A DNA stretch of 64,000 bases from Scolanthus callimorphus (taxonomy: Eukaryota; Cnidaria; Anthozoa; Actiniaria; Edwardsiidae), in NCBI GenBank assembly GCA_033964015.1, contig JAWWUD010000055.1:260501-324500 (forward strand). Reading direction: 5' to 3'. The translations under genes and the position numbers were made by a program. Positions 10,934 to 21,963 of this stretch are shown here, in pieces. The notes under the pieces were generated by a model. The model had not been told where the DNA came from and made no database searches. It was given only the letters and a program-made list of their open reading frames with translations. Positions within the stretch are counted from its first letter, which is position 1. Every line of letters starts with the position of its first letter.

Positions 10934-11538
10934 CCCGGCGTAACAAATCGATCATTGAAAACTGATCGATAAATCGATATTTGTCGATCAGATTGACCGA
11001 TCATTAGCGATTAATATCGGCAATCGATAAAAATCGATAGTCACAGCCATCCCCGTCAGATCGATAAAAATCAATATCACTTGATTTCGCGATATAGCAT
11101 AACACTGTTCCAAAGATAAAAGTTATTTAAATTTATTGTGTCTCGACCGAGAACGCAGCAGACGAGCAGCAAACTATACCATGCTAGACAAAGATCCGAG
11201 AAGATTCTGGACTACCCATACCCTGGGGAGAGGCTGAAACTCTGCCTTCTAACGTTTCTGTTGTTTCTTGGGAAACTCAGATCTTTAATTCTTTGGACCT
11301 CGAGCCTCTGGTTTCCAGGGTGAAATGTGTTCTATTAGAGGCATCTTTTCAAAGAATATCAATACATTAATCAATCCTGTGCTTGTCGATACAAATCGAT
11401 GAAAATCGATATAATTATTGAAAAATCGATAATCACAACAGAGCTAGCGATCAATTTTATCGATTACCGATAAAATCAATCGATATCGACAAATATCTAT
11501 TTTATTGGGGTATCGATTTACCGATTTGTTACGCCGGG
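10934..11538. mobile_element. CCCGGCGTAACAAATCG MITE inside the left TIR
   Basis: A perfect 17-bp terminal inverted repeat CCCGGCGTAACAAATCG (10934-10950 and 11522-11538) interrupts the TIR of the outer element between CCACAGGG and GGGACATG. The body is dominated by ATCGATAAAAATCGAT words on both strands. The central part (11130-11330) is of different composition and may be a further insertion. The target duplication is unclear (GGG at both sides). Confidence 0.85.
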
Positions 11539-11563
11539 ACGGGACATGCTGAAAATATAAGAT

Positions 11564-11684
11564 GTTGCTGCAAGTTTTTATTTGTTGCTGCAAGTTTTTA
11601 TTTGTTGCTGCAAATTATTATTTGTTGCTGCAAGTTTTTATTTGTTGCTGCAAATAATTATGTGTTGCTGCAAATTTTTATTTG
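11564..11684. repeat. Subterminal 20-bp repeats, left
   Basis: Six copies of about 20 bp, TTGCTGCAAGTTTTTATTTG with substitutions at the AAGTTTTT core. The complement lies at 14641-14720, next to the opposite end of the same element. Confidence 0.9.
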
Positions 11685-11717
11685 TAATGCCATTTAACAC
11701 TTAGTGGATGAGGTTGA

Positions 11718-11821
11718 GCATGATAGTGAGATTTGGCAACGCCGAGGTTTGTGTTATCTGCCGAAGTGAAGCTGAGGCGGATAACACTAACTCGAGGCGT
11801 TGACAAATCTCACTATCATGC
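11718..11821. repeat. Hairpin-forming inverted repeat
   Basis: GCATGATAGTGAGATTTG at 11718 pairs with its complement CAAATCTCACTATCATGC ending at 11821. The inner part (CCGAGGTTTGTGTTATC against GGATAACACTAACTCG) also pairs, giving a nearly complete hairpin of about 100 nt. It adjoins the MITE at 11834. Confidence 0.8.
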
Positions 11822-11833
11822 GAAACCGAATTC

Positions 11834-12243
11834 AATAATTGTTTTATTATTCAGCAATGAAGAATTCTTACCTAGCTAAACGAAGTCAGCGATGAGGCCG
11901 TGCACGGCGACACGGTTTTTCAACTTCATCTTACGTCCATTGGTATTTTCCTTTCGTATTCAATTCAAATAGCCATAGTTGATGTTTAGATATCCTAAGC
12001 AATGATCTCTTGGCAAAATTCATAACAGATCGAACGAGAATATTTGCAAAACCGGCTTTCAATTCGGAAATGAAAACCAAGATGGCGGCCAACCTATTGG
12101 CTTGCGTTATGACATAATTAGAGTGCATCAATCCTAATGTCTGTAGTATGACGTCAAGCACTGCACGCCAACAAGGTTTCGCTGCGTACGCTTAGCCAAT
12201 CAGAACCGAGATAGTGGCATGGCTGAATAATAAAAATAATTAT
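11834..12243. mobile_element. MITE with TTATTATTCAGC termini
   Basis: Left AATAATTGTTTTATTATTCA matches in complement the right GGCTGAATAATAAAAATAAT. It contains an AGCCAATCAG CCAAT box at 12194 and AAGATGGCGGCC at about 12079. It interrupts the run of 20-bp repeats, which resume at 12243. Confidence 0.65.
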
Positions 12244-12770
12244 TTGTTGCTGCAGATTGTTATTTGAGGCTCTAGCACGTTGTCAGTCACCTTTTCCCTT
12301 GCATTCCTCAACAGCCTTTCTTTTTAACACACTTTTGCCTCAGAGGGGGCAAAACCTATCCTTTGATTCTAATTCATGGCCGTGATGGTTTTCTCTGTTA
12401 CGTCTTGGTCCACATAAAACAAACCAAACAAAAAACCAGGGCATCTGGGGAAGTGCGGCAGTGCGATTCCGCACTTTTGCCCAAAAATCGCACTTTTCCG
12501 CACTTTCACACTTTCTTCGCACTTTTCCGCACTTTTTAAGAAAATAACTAAAAATTGTGTGGAAAAATCCTTCTAAACACGGTAATTTCAAAGATTTGCA
12601 GGTCAATACCTAGTTTATTATGTTGATGCCGAAGTATTAAGCCCAAAAACCTTGAAATCTCCACCATTTTCTTCCGATACGATCGCCACCGAATGCAAAA
12701 AATACCAGGCGTTCCACAGCAGACCGTTTGAGCATAAGTACGAGAAACCATCAATTAGGAGATCTGTAAA

Positions 12771-13175
12771 GCCGGGGAAACGTTGCGTTGCAAGTTGATG
12801 ATCGATGTTGCGCGTTTTTCATCTCGCGCCACAACTTGTCACGCAACAAAAACATTTGTTGCAGGTTGTGAAAATTTGTTGCGCGAAGTAGAGTGCGGGT
12901 CTACTTTGAGACACAAATTCTGGCTTTGTTGCTCGTTTTTCATCAAACACACAACTTGTCGCGCAACATCTTGCCTACAATTCAAGTTGATTAGTCAATA
13001 GAAATGAGGTGCTAAGGGGCCAAATTCGCCTTGGGCTCGCATGTGTGATCATCAAAACAAAATGTTGCGAGGCAAGTTGTGAATTTGATGAAAAACGAGC
13101 AACAAAACTTTAGACTTGCAACGCAGCAATGTTGCGCGACAAGTTGAGGGATTTTGTGCCTCGTATTTCCCCGGC
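12771..13175. mobile_element. MITE with GCCGGGGAAA ends, TTAA-type
   Basis: Ends GCCGGGGAAA and TTTCCCCGGC; TTAA at 13176-13179 on the right and TAAA on the left. The interior is full of TTGTTGCGCG and CACAACTTGTCGCGCAACAT words on both strands, which fold on each other. Nested in the hAT-like element. Confidence 0.75.
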
Positions 13176-13463
13176 TTAATTGGATCGTAGTTTGAGATGG
13201 AAATAAGCCAATAGCTGATCTTGTAAGAAATGGGTCAATACAAAACGTTTTTCGGTGACCCCGATTTTTATTTGCTAAATTGGTCAAGTATTTAGCGGAA
13301 ACAAAATAGCAGGAGAACGAAAAAACGTTGGATGTTAGAAGTTCGTTTATTTGTACTTAAACGCCGTAAATATCCTATGAAGCTGCCGGAGCCATTTACC
13401 CTAGATTAAGATGGTGATGACAAAGCACGAAGTTTACATTTTGGAGAACTTTATTGCAAGATA

Positions 13464-13651
13464 GAGCAGATTTCGTATGACTGTGAAAAATGCCGCGATG
13501 CGGCGCGGTACTGTTGCGGTGGCGGTACGGAACCTGGCCTGCTGTAAATGGAATGAAATCGCCAATGAAATCGCGTAGTCGCGGTACTGTCACGGTCGCG
13601 GCGCGGAACAGCTTTGTGGTGGTACTTTTCACAGTCATACGAAATCTGCTC
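13464..13651. mobile_element. TA-flanked MITE GAGCAGATTTCGTATGACTG
   Basis: Ends GAGCAGATTTCGTATGACTG and its complement, with TA outside both (13462-13463, 13652-13653). It is present in the first of the two duplicated hAT segments and absent from the second (about 14150-14170), so the insertion postdates the duplication. A related solo end is at about 26284. Confidence 0.85.
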
Positions 13652-14640
13652 TATTGTTATGAACAACGCATGCGGGAGTTGATTGTATGGAGAAATATGC
13701 GCTCTTAGTGATTTTAGGGGTTCGAGTTTTAAAGACTGATGCCGCGCAAGCAAGCATGGTGAGCCCCTCTTTTTTTGCATTTTTCCATTGTTCTTGACCT
13801 AAATATTGATCATGCGAAGTTTAATAAGTTAGCAGTTACATCAGCTTCAACGAAATTATGTCTAAAAATGACAAAACAAATAGAAAATCAGCAGAAACGA
13901 CTCGTTATGATCCCCAAAAGCGCAAACCTTCAAATTAAAGAAAATAATTTACCGCACTTTACCCCGTTTTACCACACTTTTTTCTAAAAAATCCCGCACT
14001 TTTTTGCCGTTTTTTACCGCACTTCCCCAGATGCCCTGCCTATGAAACTGCCGGAGCCATTTACCATAGATGGTGATGACGAAACAGTTTTTTTTTTCGT
14101 ACGAAGTTTACATTTTGGAGTAGTTTAGACCGTTTATTATTGCAAGACGTTGATAATATATGAACAACTCCTGCAGTTAAATTAATGTTACAGGAGTTGA
14201 TTTACTGGAGAAATAGGCCTTTATGATTTTTGGGGTTCAAGTTTTTCTTCACGCAAACCAGTAAAGCACATTAATCTAAATGACTTATGGTGTGTAAGCA
14301 AGCATGGTGAGCCCCTCTTTTTGCATTTTTCCGTTGTTCTTGACCTAAATATTGATCATTCGAAGTTTAGAAGTTAGCTATTATCAATTTCAACGAAATT
14401 ACCTTTAATAGGGACAAAACAAACAGAAAATCAACAGAAAACTGCAAATTAAAAAAATAAATATTACCGCACTTTACCGCACTTTTGACCGTTTTCCGCA
14501 CTTTTTTCCGCACTTTTTTCTGAAAAATCCCGCACTTTTCCGCACTTTTTGGCCCATTTTTACCGCACTTCCCCAGATGCCCTGAAAAACATGGCGGACA
14601 ACATGCTAGAACCAGTCCCTCATGGCCGAGTCTCAGCTGC

Positions 14641-14720
14641 TCACAAACTTGCAGCAACAAATAAAATCTTGCAGCAACAAATAATAATTTGCAGCAACAA
14701 ATGAAGACTTGCAACAACAT
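14641..14720. repeat. Subterminal 20-bp repeats, right
   Basis: Four copies of TTGCAGCAACAAATAATAAT-type units, complement of 11564-11684. Confidence 0.9.
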
Positions 14721-14755
14721 TTTATATTTTCAGCATGTCCCTGTGGGCCACCGTA

Positions 14756-15055
14756 GCAATAAGCCAGTCTGAACAATTTGTGTTGCATTGCCAAGCGTTC
14801 TTTCCTGCGAGCAGAGGCCACTTTTGATCTCCCTGCATTTTCTTTTACTTTTAATATTTTCTTGTGTTTTTCAACTATGCAAAAGTAGCCTCTGCACACA
14901 AATGTCATTTCTCTGCCGCGCATGTGCGAGAAAATGGCATGAGCTTGAAAAAACTGGTTGATCAAGTTTGTGTGTGAGCAAGAAAATTTATCTGCTCTAC
15001 AACTTACATGAAATTTTTTGTGGCCTTATGGCTCGTTTACTCATTTAAAGGCTCT
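14756..15055. other. Intergenic
   Basis: About 300 bp between two TA-flanked elements; I see no gene or repeat in it. Confidence 0.5.
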
Positions 15056-15057
15056 TA

Positions 15058-17437
15058 CAGTACAGTCTGGATGTATGTTAACACTTACACGCGTGTAGTG
15101 TGTGTGTAGTGTGGGTGTAGTGTGGGTGTAGTATTACACGAAAAGTGCGTGTAGTTTTCCTTTGTTATGCAGGAATGCAGGGATTCAGGGATGACTTGAA
15201 TAAAGCTCGTCGAATGAATCGGCTTGTTTAAAAAGTATGCTCAGTAACGTGAGCTTCCGAGCCGACAGTTTAGTTTAACGTTGGAAAAGCCTTTGATAAC
15301 TATTCAAATAGAAAACTGATCGCGATGAAGTTTGGAACAAATTAATCTATGAGACCTAGATAATTTTTTTTTCAAATGCGAAGTTTCCAGCGCGAGGGTA
15401 TTTGATATAAGATTCATCGCGATCCGTTGTTTATTAGAAGAGTTATCTTGTAAACTTCAAACGCAAAGTTCTAGAGTGAAGTCGGCAACTCGAACTGAAA
15501 AGACTCAAAGCACGCTTTCGTAATTTGAGCATATTTTATGCGTTGTTTTACCTCGCGCTAAAAACTTCGCATCGGAAATACTGTTAAAAACGCATTCGCT
15601 AGGTCTCAAAGATTAATTTGATATAAGATTCATCGCGATCCGTTGTTTATTAGAAGAGTTATCTTGTAAACTTCAAACGCAAAGTTCTAGAGTGAAGTCG
15701 GCAACTCGAACTGAAAAGACTCAAAGCACGCTTCAGTCAGTTGAACATGTTTGTGCGCTACCGGTATTTTCATTCGCGCTGTAAACTTCGCATCGGAAAT
15801 ACTGTTGAAAACGCATTCGCTAGGTCTCAAAGATTTATTTGATATAAGATTTGTCACGATCCATTGTTTATTAGAAGAGTTATCTTGTAAACTTCAAATC
15901 CAAAGTTCTAGAGTGAAGCCGGCAACTCGAACATGAAAAGACTCAAAGCACGCTTCAGTCAGTTGAACATGTTTGTGCGCTATTTTCATTCGCGCTGTAA
16001 ACTTCGCATCGGAAATACTGTTGAAAACACATTCGCTAGGTCTCAAAGATTTATTTGATATAAGATTCGTCACGATCCGTTGTTTATTAGAAGAGTTATC
16101 TTGTAAACTTCAAACGCAAAGTTCTAGAGTGAAGTCGGCAACTCGAACTGAAAAGACTCAAAGCACGCTTTCGTCATTTGAGCATATTTTATGCGCTGTT
16201 TTACCTCGCGCTAAAAACTTCGCATCGGAAATACTGTTAAAAACGCATTCGCTAGGTCTCAAAGATTAATTTGATATAGGATTCATCGCGATCCGTTGTT
16301 TATTAGAAAAGTTATCTTGTAAACTTCAAACGCAAAGTTCTAGAGTGAAGTCGGCAACTCAAACTGAAAAGACTCAAAGCACGCTTCAGTCAGTTGAAGA
16401 TGTTTGTGCGCTATTTTCATTCTCGCTGTAAACTTCGCATCGGAAATACAGTTGAAAACGCATTCGCTAGGTCTCAAAGATTAATTTGATATAAGATTCA
16501 TCGCGATCCGTTGTTTATTAGAAGAGTTATCTTGTAAACTTCAAACGCAAAGTTCTAGAGTGAAGTCGGCAACTCAAACTGAAAAGACTCAAAGCACGTT
16601 TCGTCATTTGAGCATATTTTATGCGCTGTTTTACCTCGCGCTAAAAACTTCGCATCGGAAATACTTTTAGAAACGCATTCGCTAGGTCTCAAAGATTAAT
16701 TTGATATAAGATTCATCGCGATCCGTTGTTTATTAGAAGAGTTATCTTGTAAACTTCAAACGCAAAGTTCTAGAGTGAAGTCGGCAACTCGAACTGAAAA
16801 GACTCAAAGCACGCTTTCGTCATTTGAGCATATTTTATGCGCTGTTTTACCTCGCGCTAAAAACTTCGCATCGGAAATACTGTTAAAAACGCATTCGCTA
16901 GGTCTCAAAGATTAATTTGATATAAGATTCATCGCGATCCGTTGTTTATTAGAAAAGTTATCTTGTAAACTTCAAACGCAAAGTTCTAGAGTGAAGTCGG
17001 CAACTCAAACTGAAAAGACTCAAAGCACGCTTCAGTCAGTTGAACATGTTTGTGCGCTATTTTCATTCGCGCTGTAAACTTCGCATCGGAAATACTGTTA
17101 AAAACGCATTCGCTAGGTCTCAAAGATTTATTTGATATAAGATTCGTCACGATCCGTTGTTTATTTAAAAAGTTATCTTGTTAACTTCAAACTCAAAGTC
17201 CTACAGTGAAGTGGAATAGTCAAAGATTAATGTCGACACGCTTTAGTCCGCTGAGCATGTTTGCATACTCCTGATCTCAGCTCGATAATTAGGTAGAAAT
17301 CTGCGTGTAGTTTGTTGAGTGTAGTACACTCAATCCAAAACTACACCCACACTACACCCACACTACACCCACACTACACGAAAAAAGTGTTAACATACAT
17401 CCAGACTGTACTGTAAACATACATCCAGACTGTACTG
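15058..17437. mobile_element. TA-flanked element with a satellite body
   Basis: The left end CAGTACAGTCTGGATGTATG, then TTAACACTT, has its complement at 17383-17437, where a 25-bp stretch is duplicated. TA precedes (15056-15057) and follows (17438-17439). Inside each end is a short TGTGGGTGTAG tandem (15098-15142 and 17335-17380). Most of the body is the 216-bp satellite. A CAGT start with TA duplication is the Tc1/mariner pattern; no transposase is present. Confidence 0.88.
15402..17200. repeat. 216-bp satellite with two unit types
   Basis: Nine units mark TTTGATATAAGATTCATCGC at 15402, 15617, 15838, 16054, 16270, 16484, 16700, 16916 and 17130. Two variants differ in the middle: type A has TTTGAGCATATTTTATGCGC, type B has CAGTTGAACATGTTTGTGCG. 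The order is A B B A B A A B, then a diverged last unit. Reading frames that repeat across units are by-products. Confidence 0.93.
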
Positions 17438-18204
17438 TAAATGCAGCTCTGATACTACTTCTAAAGTTTGCCTTTGAGAATTTGCTGGAGATTTGTTTTA
17501 TTTTCTATAGAAATTTAGGCAAAATGTTGTGTGGTTGTGAGGTTGTGACATTTGTGTGCAGGGGCCACTTCAAGAAATGCCCTCTGCTAGCAGGGATCAA
17601 GTGTTCCAAACAGATTGTAAAACATATGACTGCAATTGAGCATAAAAACAAATTTCCAACAAATTTCCTGAAACTTCGTTAACACTTAGCGGTAGTCCAC
17701 TGACTTTACTACCGAAATCACTAAACTGCCGGCACCCTCGAAATTTGATTGATCGTTTGTTAGTTTCGGTTCATTCGTCTGGCTGTTTTGATCGATCGAA
17801 ATGGTCACATGATATTTAAATTTTGTACCAAACAATGGAAAAACATGCTTTTTCCATTGTTCAATGCAAAATTTTATGTTGCCAAAATAAACTTAGAATT
17901 ATTTCTTTCAAACTGTAAAAATCTAATAAAAATATGTCACAGAGTCTACAATTTTGTCACGGAGTCTACAATTCTCCTTGGGGACTGGCACTAAAATGCT
18001 ACTGAGCATGCCTTATTTTCCTAAACTTGTAATTTATAATGACTGTGATATTACTTTGCCAAAATAAACTTAGAATTATTTCTTTCAAAATGTGTGTTTT
18101 CACTTCCTTATAAGGTAAATGATTCCAAATATGGTTTTGGTTGTGAGGTGTTGAAAAAGGACAATTTGTGGTTAGAGATTGTTTCATATGGGATGGGTGT
18201 TGAG

Positions 18205-18912
18205 AAATGACCCCTCCACCCCTCTGGAATTTCCGAAGAAAAATACAGTATGTGTATGGGAAATATCAGGTACCGTATTTACCCGTGTATAATACACACC
18301 CCAATTTTGAGGGTCAATTTTGAAAAATAAAGTTTGACAATAGAATGTGAAAATAAACTTCGAACCTCCAACAACCATAAGACTTGGGGAAAAATCATCA
18401 AAAAACAAACATAATACTCTCTTGATTATGTACTTATAATTACTCACCATGAACAGATGAGTGAAATTTTCCGACGGTTTCTTCATTTTAATTGTTTGTT
18501 TGAGAGAAATCTTGTGCCACAAGTGATTTCACGCAAAATTTAAATAGTTGTACTAATATTCATATGCATAGTAGCCTTCTAGCAGGTGTTTACAGGGTGA
18601 TTTTATCGCATCGCGAGTGCCGACAAGCGCCATCTTGGATTTTGGACGTGCGTCCTGGGCCGAGTCACAAAATCCAAAATGGTGCTCGCGACTACGAACT
18701 CCGAGATTTTTACAATAAAAACAGCCTCCAACACCTCCTGGCAGGTTTCACGGATCGAAATCCTAGCTTTATTATTGGAAACCGAACCACACAACCACGA
18801 ATCAGCTAATTTGAAAAGGATCTTTTGTATTTGTTGTTATGGTAAATTGACCCCCCCACCCCTCTGGAATTTCCAATCCCTTCCGTAGGGGATATGTTTT
18901 GGAAACACACAA
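18205..18912. mobile_element. MITE of the ACCCCTCTGGAATTTCC family, interrupted
   Basis: The two halves, 18205-18272 (ACCCCTCTGGAATTTCC, ACAGTATGTGTATGGG) and 18841-18912 (TAAATTGACCCCCCCACCCC, CCAATCCCTTCCGTAGGG), together equal the uninterrupted copy at 48488-48690. Confidence 0.85.
18273..18840. mobile_element. 568-bp insertion starting CCGTATTTACCCGTG
   Basis: It lies between duplicated GGTA (18269-18272, 18841-18844); the empty site is seen at about 48568. The left end is CCGTATTTACCCGTGTATAA. An internal hairpin at 18605-18690 pairs ATCGCGAGTGCCGACAAGCG and CCATCTTGGATTTTG with CAAAATCCAAAATGG. Superfamily not assigned. Confidence 0.75.
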
Positions 18913-19657
18913 TCCAATAAAAGTTTGTCACAGAGTCTACAGCTCCTTGGAGACGATACTACATGTCTTTTTATGTTGATCACATATGGGATAAAATAGA
19001 TGAGGGTTATATTAATAGCCATTTGCTGTTTATCTGAAGTGCCCTGAAGAGGAATTCAGCATTTTCTTCCTTACATTTCATTTTTAATATAGATGTAGAC
19101 TCTGTGACGTAGACTCTGTGACGGCACCATTCTCTTAAGTCAACCATTTTCTTCGGAAAAATAAGGAGTATATAAACTTTTTAATTTTTTTTAGAAACTA
19201 CTATTAAAGTTGTTACTTTTGATGTGTGTCTTAATTCAACACATATACAGATTTCAGAGAGATTTGCATTACAATTTTACTGTCCCAAAATTAAGGAATC
19301 TCTGATGTAGACTCTGTGACAGCCATATATAGCCATGCAATTCTAAAACCTTTTAGATTGCATTAACCTCATTAAGGAACTTTATAGTAATGACACCCCT
19401 CTACCCTTCTAAAGTACTTTCATTTTGGTTGAATCATTTATTTTAATTTTGTCACATCTCAAACCTATCCAAATGTAGACTCTGTTACATACAATTTACT
19501 GTGGAATGACCCATAGCCATAAATACATGAACTCAAATGAGAACACTCATTGGACAATACCCTATAATAATAATAATTATATGAATAAATAATTTAGTAT
19601 TAGAAGGTGCTTTAGTTGATCCTCTCTCCTACACACTGATCCACGATGTTGTTACAG

Positions 19658-19756
19658 GGTGAAGGTCCACGAGTCCCTGAAACTCTCCTCAAGAAGAGGA
19701 AGAGTCTAGAAAAAATCAAAGCAGCCAGAGCAAAGGCCCAGCTTGCACAAAAAAAG
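19658..19756 (+). CDS. RPL7 exon encoding the N-terminal region
   Basis: Encodes 33 residues starting GEGPRVPETLLKKRK and ending in AQLAQKK. VPETLLKKRK is the start of the conserved ribosomal protein L7 (uL30) N-terminal segment; the lysine/arginine-rich helix that follows fits the rRNA-binding extension of eukaryotic RPL7. The acceptor TTGTTACAG and donor GTAGGT are canonical, and both ends are in phase 0. RPL7 is a large-subunit protein of the cytosolic ribosome. The initiator exon must lie upstream. In other animals it encodes only a few residues, and I could not place it among the repeats to the left. Confidence 0.95.
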
Positions 19757-21877
19757 GTAGGTGTTGTACATGTAGCATAAAAGTGGTTAATTTATTTGGA
19801 GGGGTCGCTACAATAACGACCTAAGTGACTTTTCAAACTTTTTTTTTTTTTAAATTCTGCACCAATCATGTTCAAATAGTCTAAAACTAACTTCTCTATA
19901 GTTTTTCCAAAAAATCGTGAGGAGAACGATGTAAAAAGGCCTTAGCCTAAACCCTAAACTAAATCTAACACAAACTTAAATCTAATCCGAAGGCTAAATC
20001 TAACCCTAACACTGGCAGTAAGCCTTAGGGTTTGCCTATAACAACCGCATAGATTTGTCTATTGTTTTGAATTCAAAAGGGCTTTTCATTCTACTGTGGC
20101 ATTGTTAACCCTTTGTAGCCCAAATTTATTTCTGTAAAAATTTCGGTTATTTAGAGGGCCAGAAATGGTGCAAAGGTTCTTTTCTACTTAAAAAAAGGCC
20201 TCCTGGTAACAATAAATATCGCTGTTTCTGAAGACTAAGGACTTGTGAAATCGGTTGGCTTACTTGTGTCGAACAGAGAGTCAGGCATGAATTTGGTAAA
20301 AGTCGCTAGTGCTTTTTTCGAGTCATTTTCTACTACAGGAGCCACTTTGCTTGCATAATCAAGCAAACAAAGTCGGCAGAGACAAACTTCTGGAAGAACT
20401 CAGAAGGGGGGAGCACATTTAACAAGCAAAATCGAGTCACAAACAATTTTCAGGCCGTGTGATGGCTATGAGTATTATGAAGCTTCCCTGGTCGTTCTGT
20501 AGCAGGATATCAGCAACTGTCAAGGCAATTTGTTTTAGTTTTGAATTCAAAAGAATGCATTTGGCGCAATATTTAGTTGACAGGTGTGAGTGACTGGGCA
20601 ATAATCTAAAGCGGGGATTAGGGACGAAGTGCTGTCAATTTTTTCAGTTTTACCCACAATGCTTTGCTCTTGAAAAATGGGAAAAGATGTGAACGCGTTA
20701 GTAAGCCAAATCAAATGGCTGCTGCTTGGCTCGTTGTGCCATTGGGATGGAATAAGCGAAGGAAATTACATGAAAAAAGATGGAATTTTGCTTTGAACAT
20801 TGGGTTTTGACTTTTAACTAACTTTTTACGGGATGAAAATTCCACTATAGGTTTGTCTTCGATTCTCCGTATCAAGAAATTCGCATTCCAATGTTTGTGA
20901 TTGGTGTTTCTGTAGCAACATGGAGGTCCCTTGGGAATTTTATTATGTCACGCATGCTTCTTTCCTCTTTCTTCCCTCTAGAGATTGAATTTCTTTCGGT
21001 AAAGACACCACTTTTTCTCATCTGGGCTGTTGATTCACTTCTCATCAAACCCGGCATCAAATTCAAAGCAAAATCACAGAAATCATCTAAAAATCACTGG
21101 GAATACAATGAGCAACTCTATAAATGAGCAATTCTATGAACATCTGTGAAAAGCTGGAATACTACCTCAACACAACTACTGAGCAACTGAGTCTTCACAC
21201 AGAAACAACACATACCGAGTTCAAGCGCCTTATAGCTGCAGTATTATTTTGCTGATATTGTTACTGGTTTATCAGTTTTTTTGCCTTCCCATTTTAGCTC
21301 TATTCTGTATGTTTATACTCGCTCTTTCATGTAAACTTATCACATATTTATACATGGGCGAATTTAAAATAATGCAATGACCTCGGTGTATTTGAATTTA
21401 AGAAACAGCAGAACTACGATCTGGATATGCGAAGTTTCTTTGTTACAACTGCGAAAGAACAAGAGATCAAACGAGATCTCGCTGCCCCTCTTTATAGAGT
21501 GCCAATAAAGAAGGTAACTTAGGCAATATTTTGAAGAAGTATAGAGTAAACAGTGCGAGTTCTTATTTCTAAAGAATCACGGTTTCATTGATAATTAGAA
21601 TTTTGATCAGTTGCACACTTAAATTGACACATCAAATTGAATATATTATAACTAGTAGTATCTATTTAGATAGAAGTGCTCAAGCTCATAATAACAGTTA
21701 CATTTTTTCTCTGGAAATCTGGATGGCTCACTGCCCCTCTTCTATAGTACGTTTTCTATCAGAGCTCCTGAAATAAACTCTGCATACTACTATCATTGAT
21801 TATCCTATTTGTATGATAAACAGTTTCATCATCGATTCATCACAAAGTGCAGAACTAGTTGAGTAGGTCATCACAAC

Positions 21878-21963
21878 TTTCAAAATCAAAGGTGTAGTGT
21901 TTTACACAACATTGTCAACTGACACTACCAGCAGTGAAAACGCTACACCTTTGATTTTGAAAA
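21878..21963. repeat. Small hairpin
   Basis: TTTCAAAATCAAAGGTGTAG pairs with CTACACCTTTGATTTTGAAA around a loop of about 34 nt. Probably a MITE remnant. Confidence 0.8.

Larger units (their letters stand above)
12437..14584. mobile_element. hAT-like element with CAGGGCATCTGGGGAAGTGC ends
   Basis: The left end CAGGGCATCTGGGGAAGTGC (12437) pairs with right ends at 14038 and again at 14584 (GCACTTCCCCAGATGCCCTG). Next to each end are tandem CCGCACTTTT repeats. The right part is duplicated in tandem (13375-14038 and 14041-14584, both starting CTATGAA-CTGCCGGAGCC), which explains the two right termini. CAGGG starts are typical of hAT elements. The flanks CAAAAAAC and AAAAACAT do not give a clean 8-bp duplication. 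Confidence 0.8.
10918..14753. mobile_element. TA-flanked TIR element with nested insertions
   Basis: The left end CTGTGGCCCACAGG (10918) continues after a nested insertion as GGGACATGCTGAAAATATAA (11541). The right end is the complement, TATATTTTCAGCATGTCCC then TGTGGGCCACCG, ending at 14753. TA lies outside both ends (10916-10917, 14754-14755), as for Tc1/mariner-like elements. 20-bp repeats lie just inside both ends. The interior is mostly other MITEs and a hAT-like element, and no transposase was seen. Confidence 0.85.
17937..19490. repeat. Dispersed 15-mer in both orientations
   Basis: TGTAGACTCTGTGAC-type words: complement form GTCACAGAGTCTACA at 17937, 17956 (one change) and 18927; direct form at about 19094, 19108, 19306 and 19473 (one change). 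All left copies are inverted relative to all right copies, as if they mark subterminal sites of one element spanning this region. Confidence 0.7.

Noticed and set aside
10918..14753. Helitron
   Set aside because: The ends are inverted repeats flanked by TA, not TC...CTRR ends in an AT target.
15751..16269. Two similar frames, apparent duplicated small genes
   Set aside because: They repeat with the 216-bp satellite unit, and 216 being a multiple of three keeps the frame open by chance.
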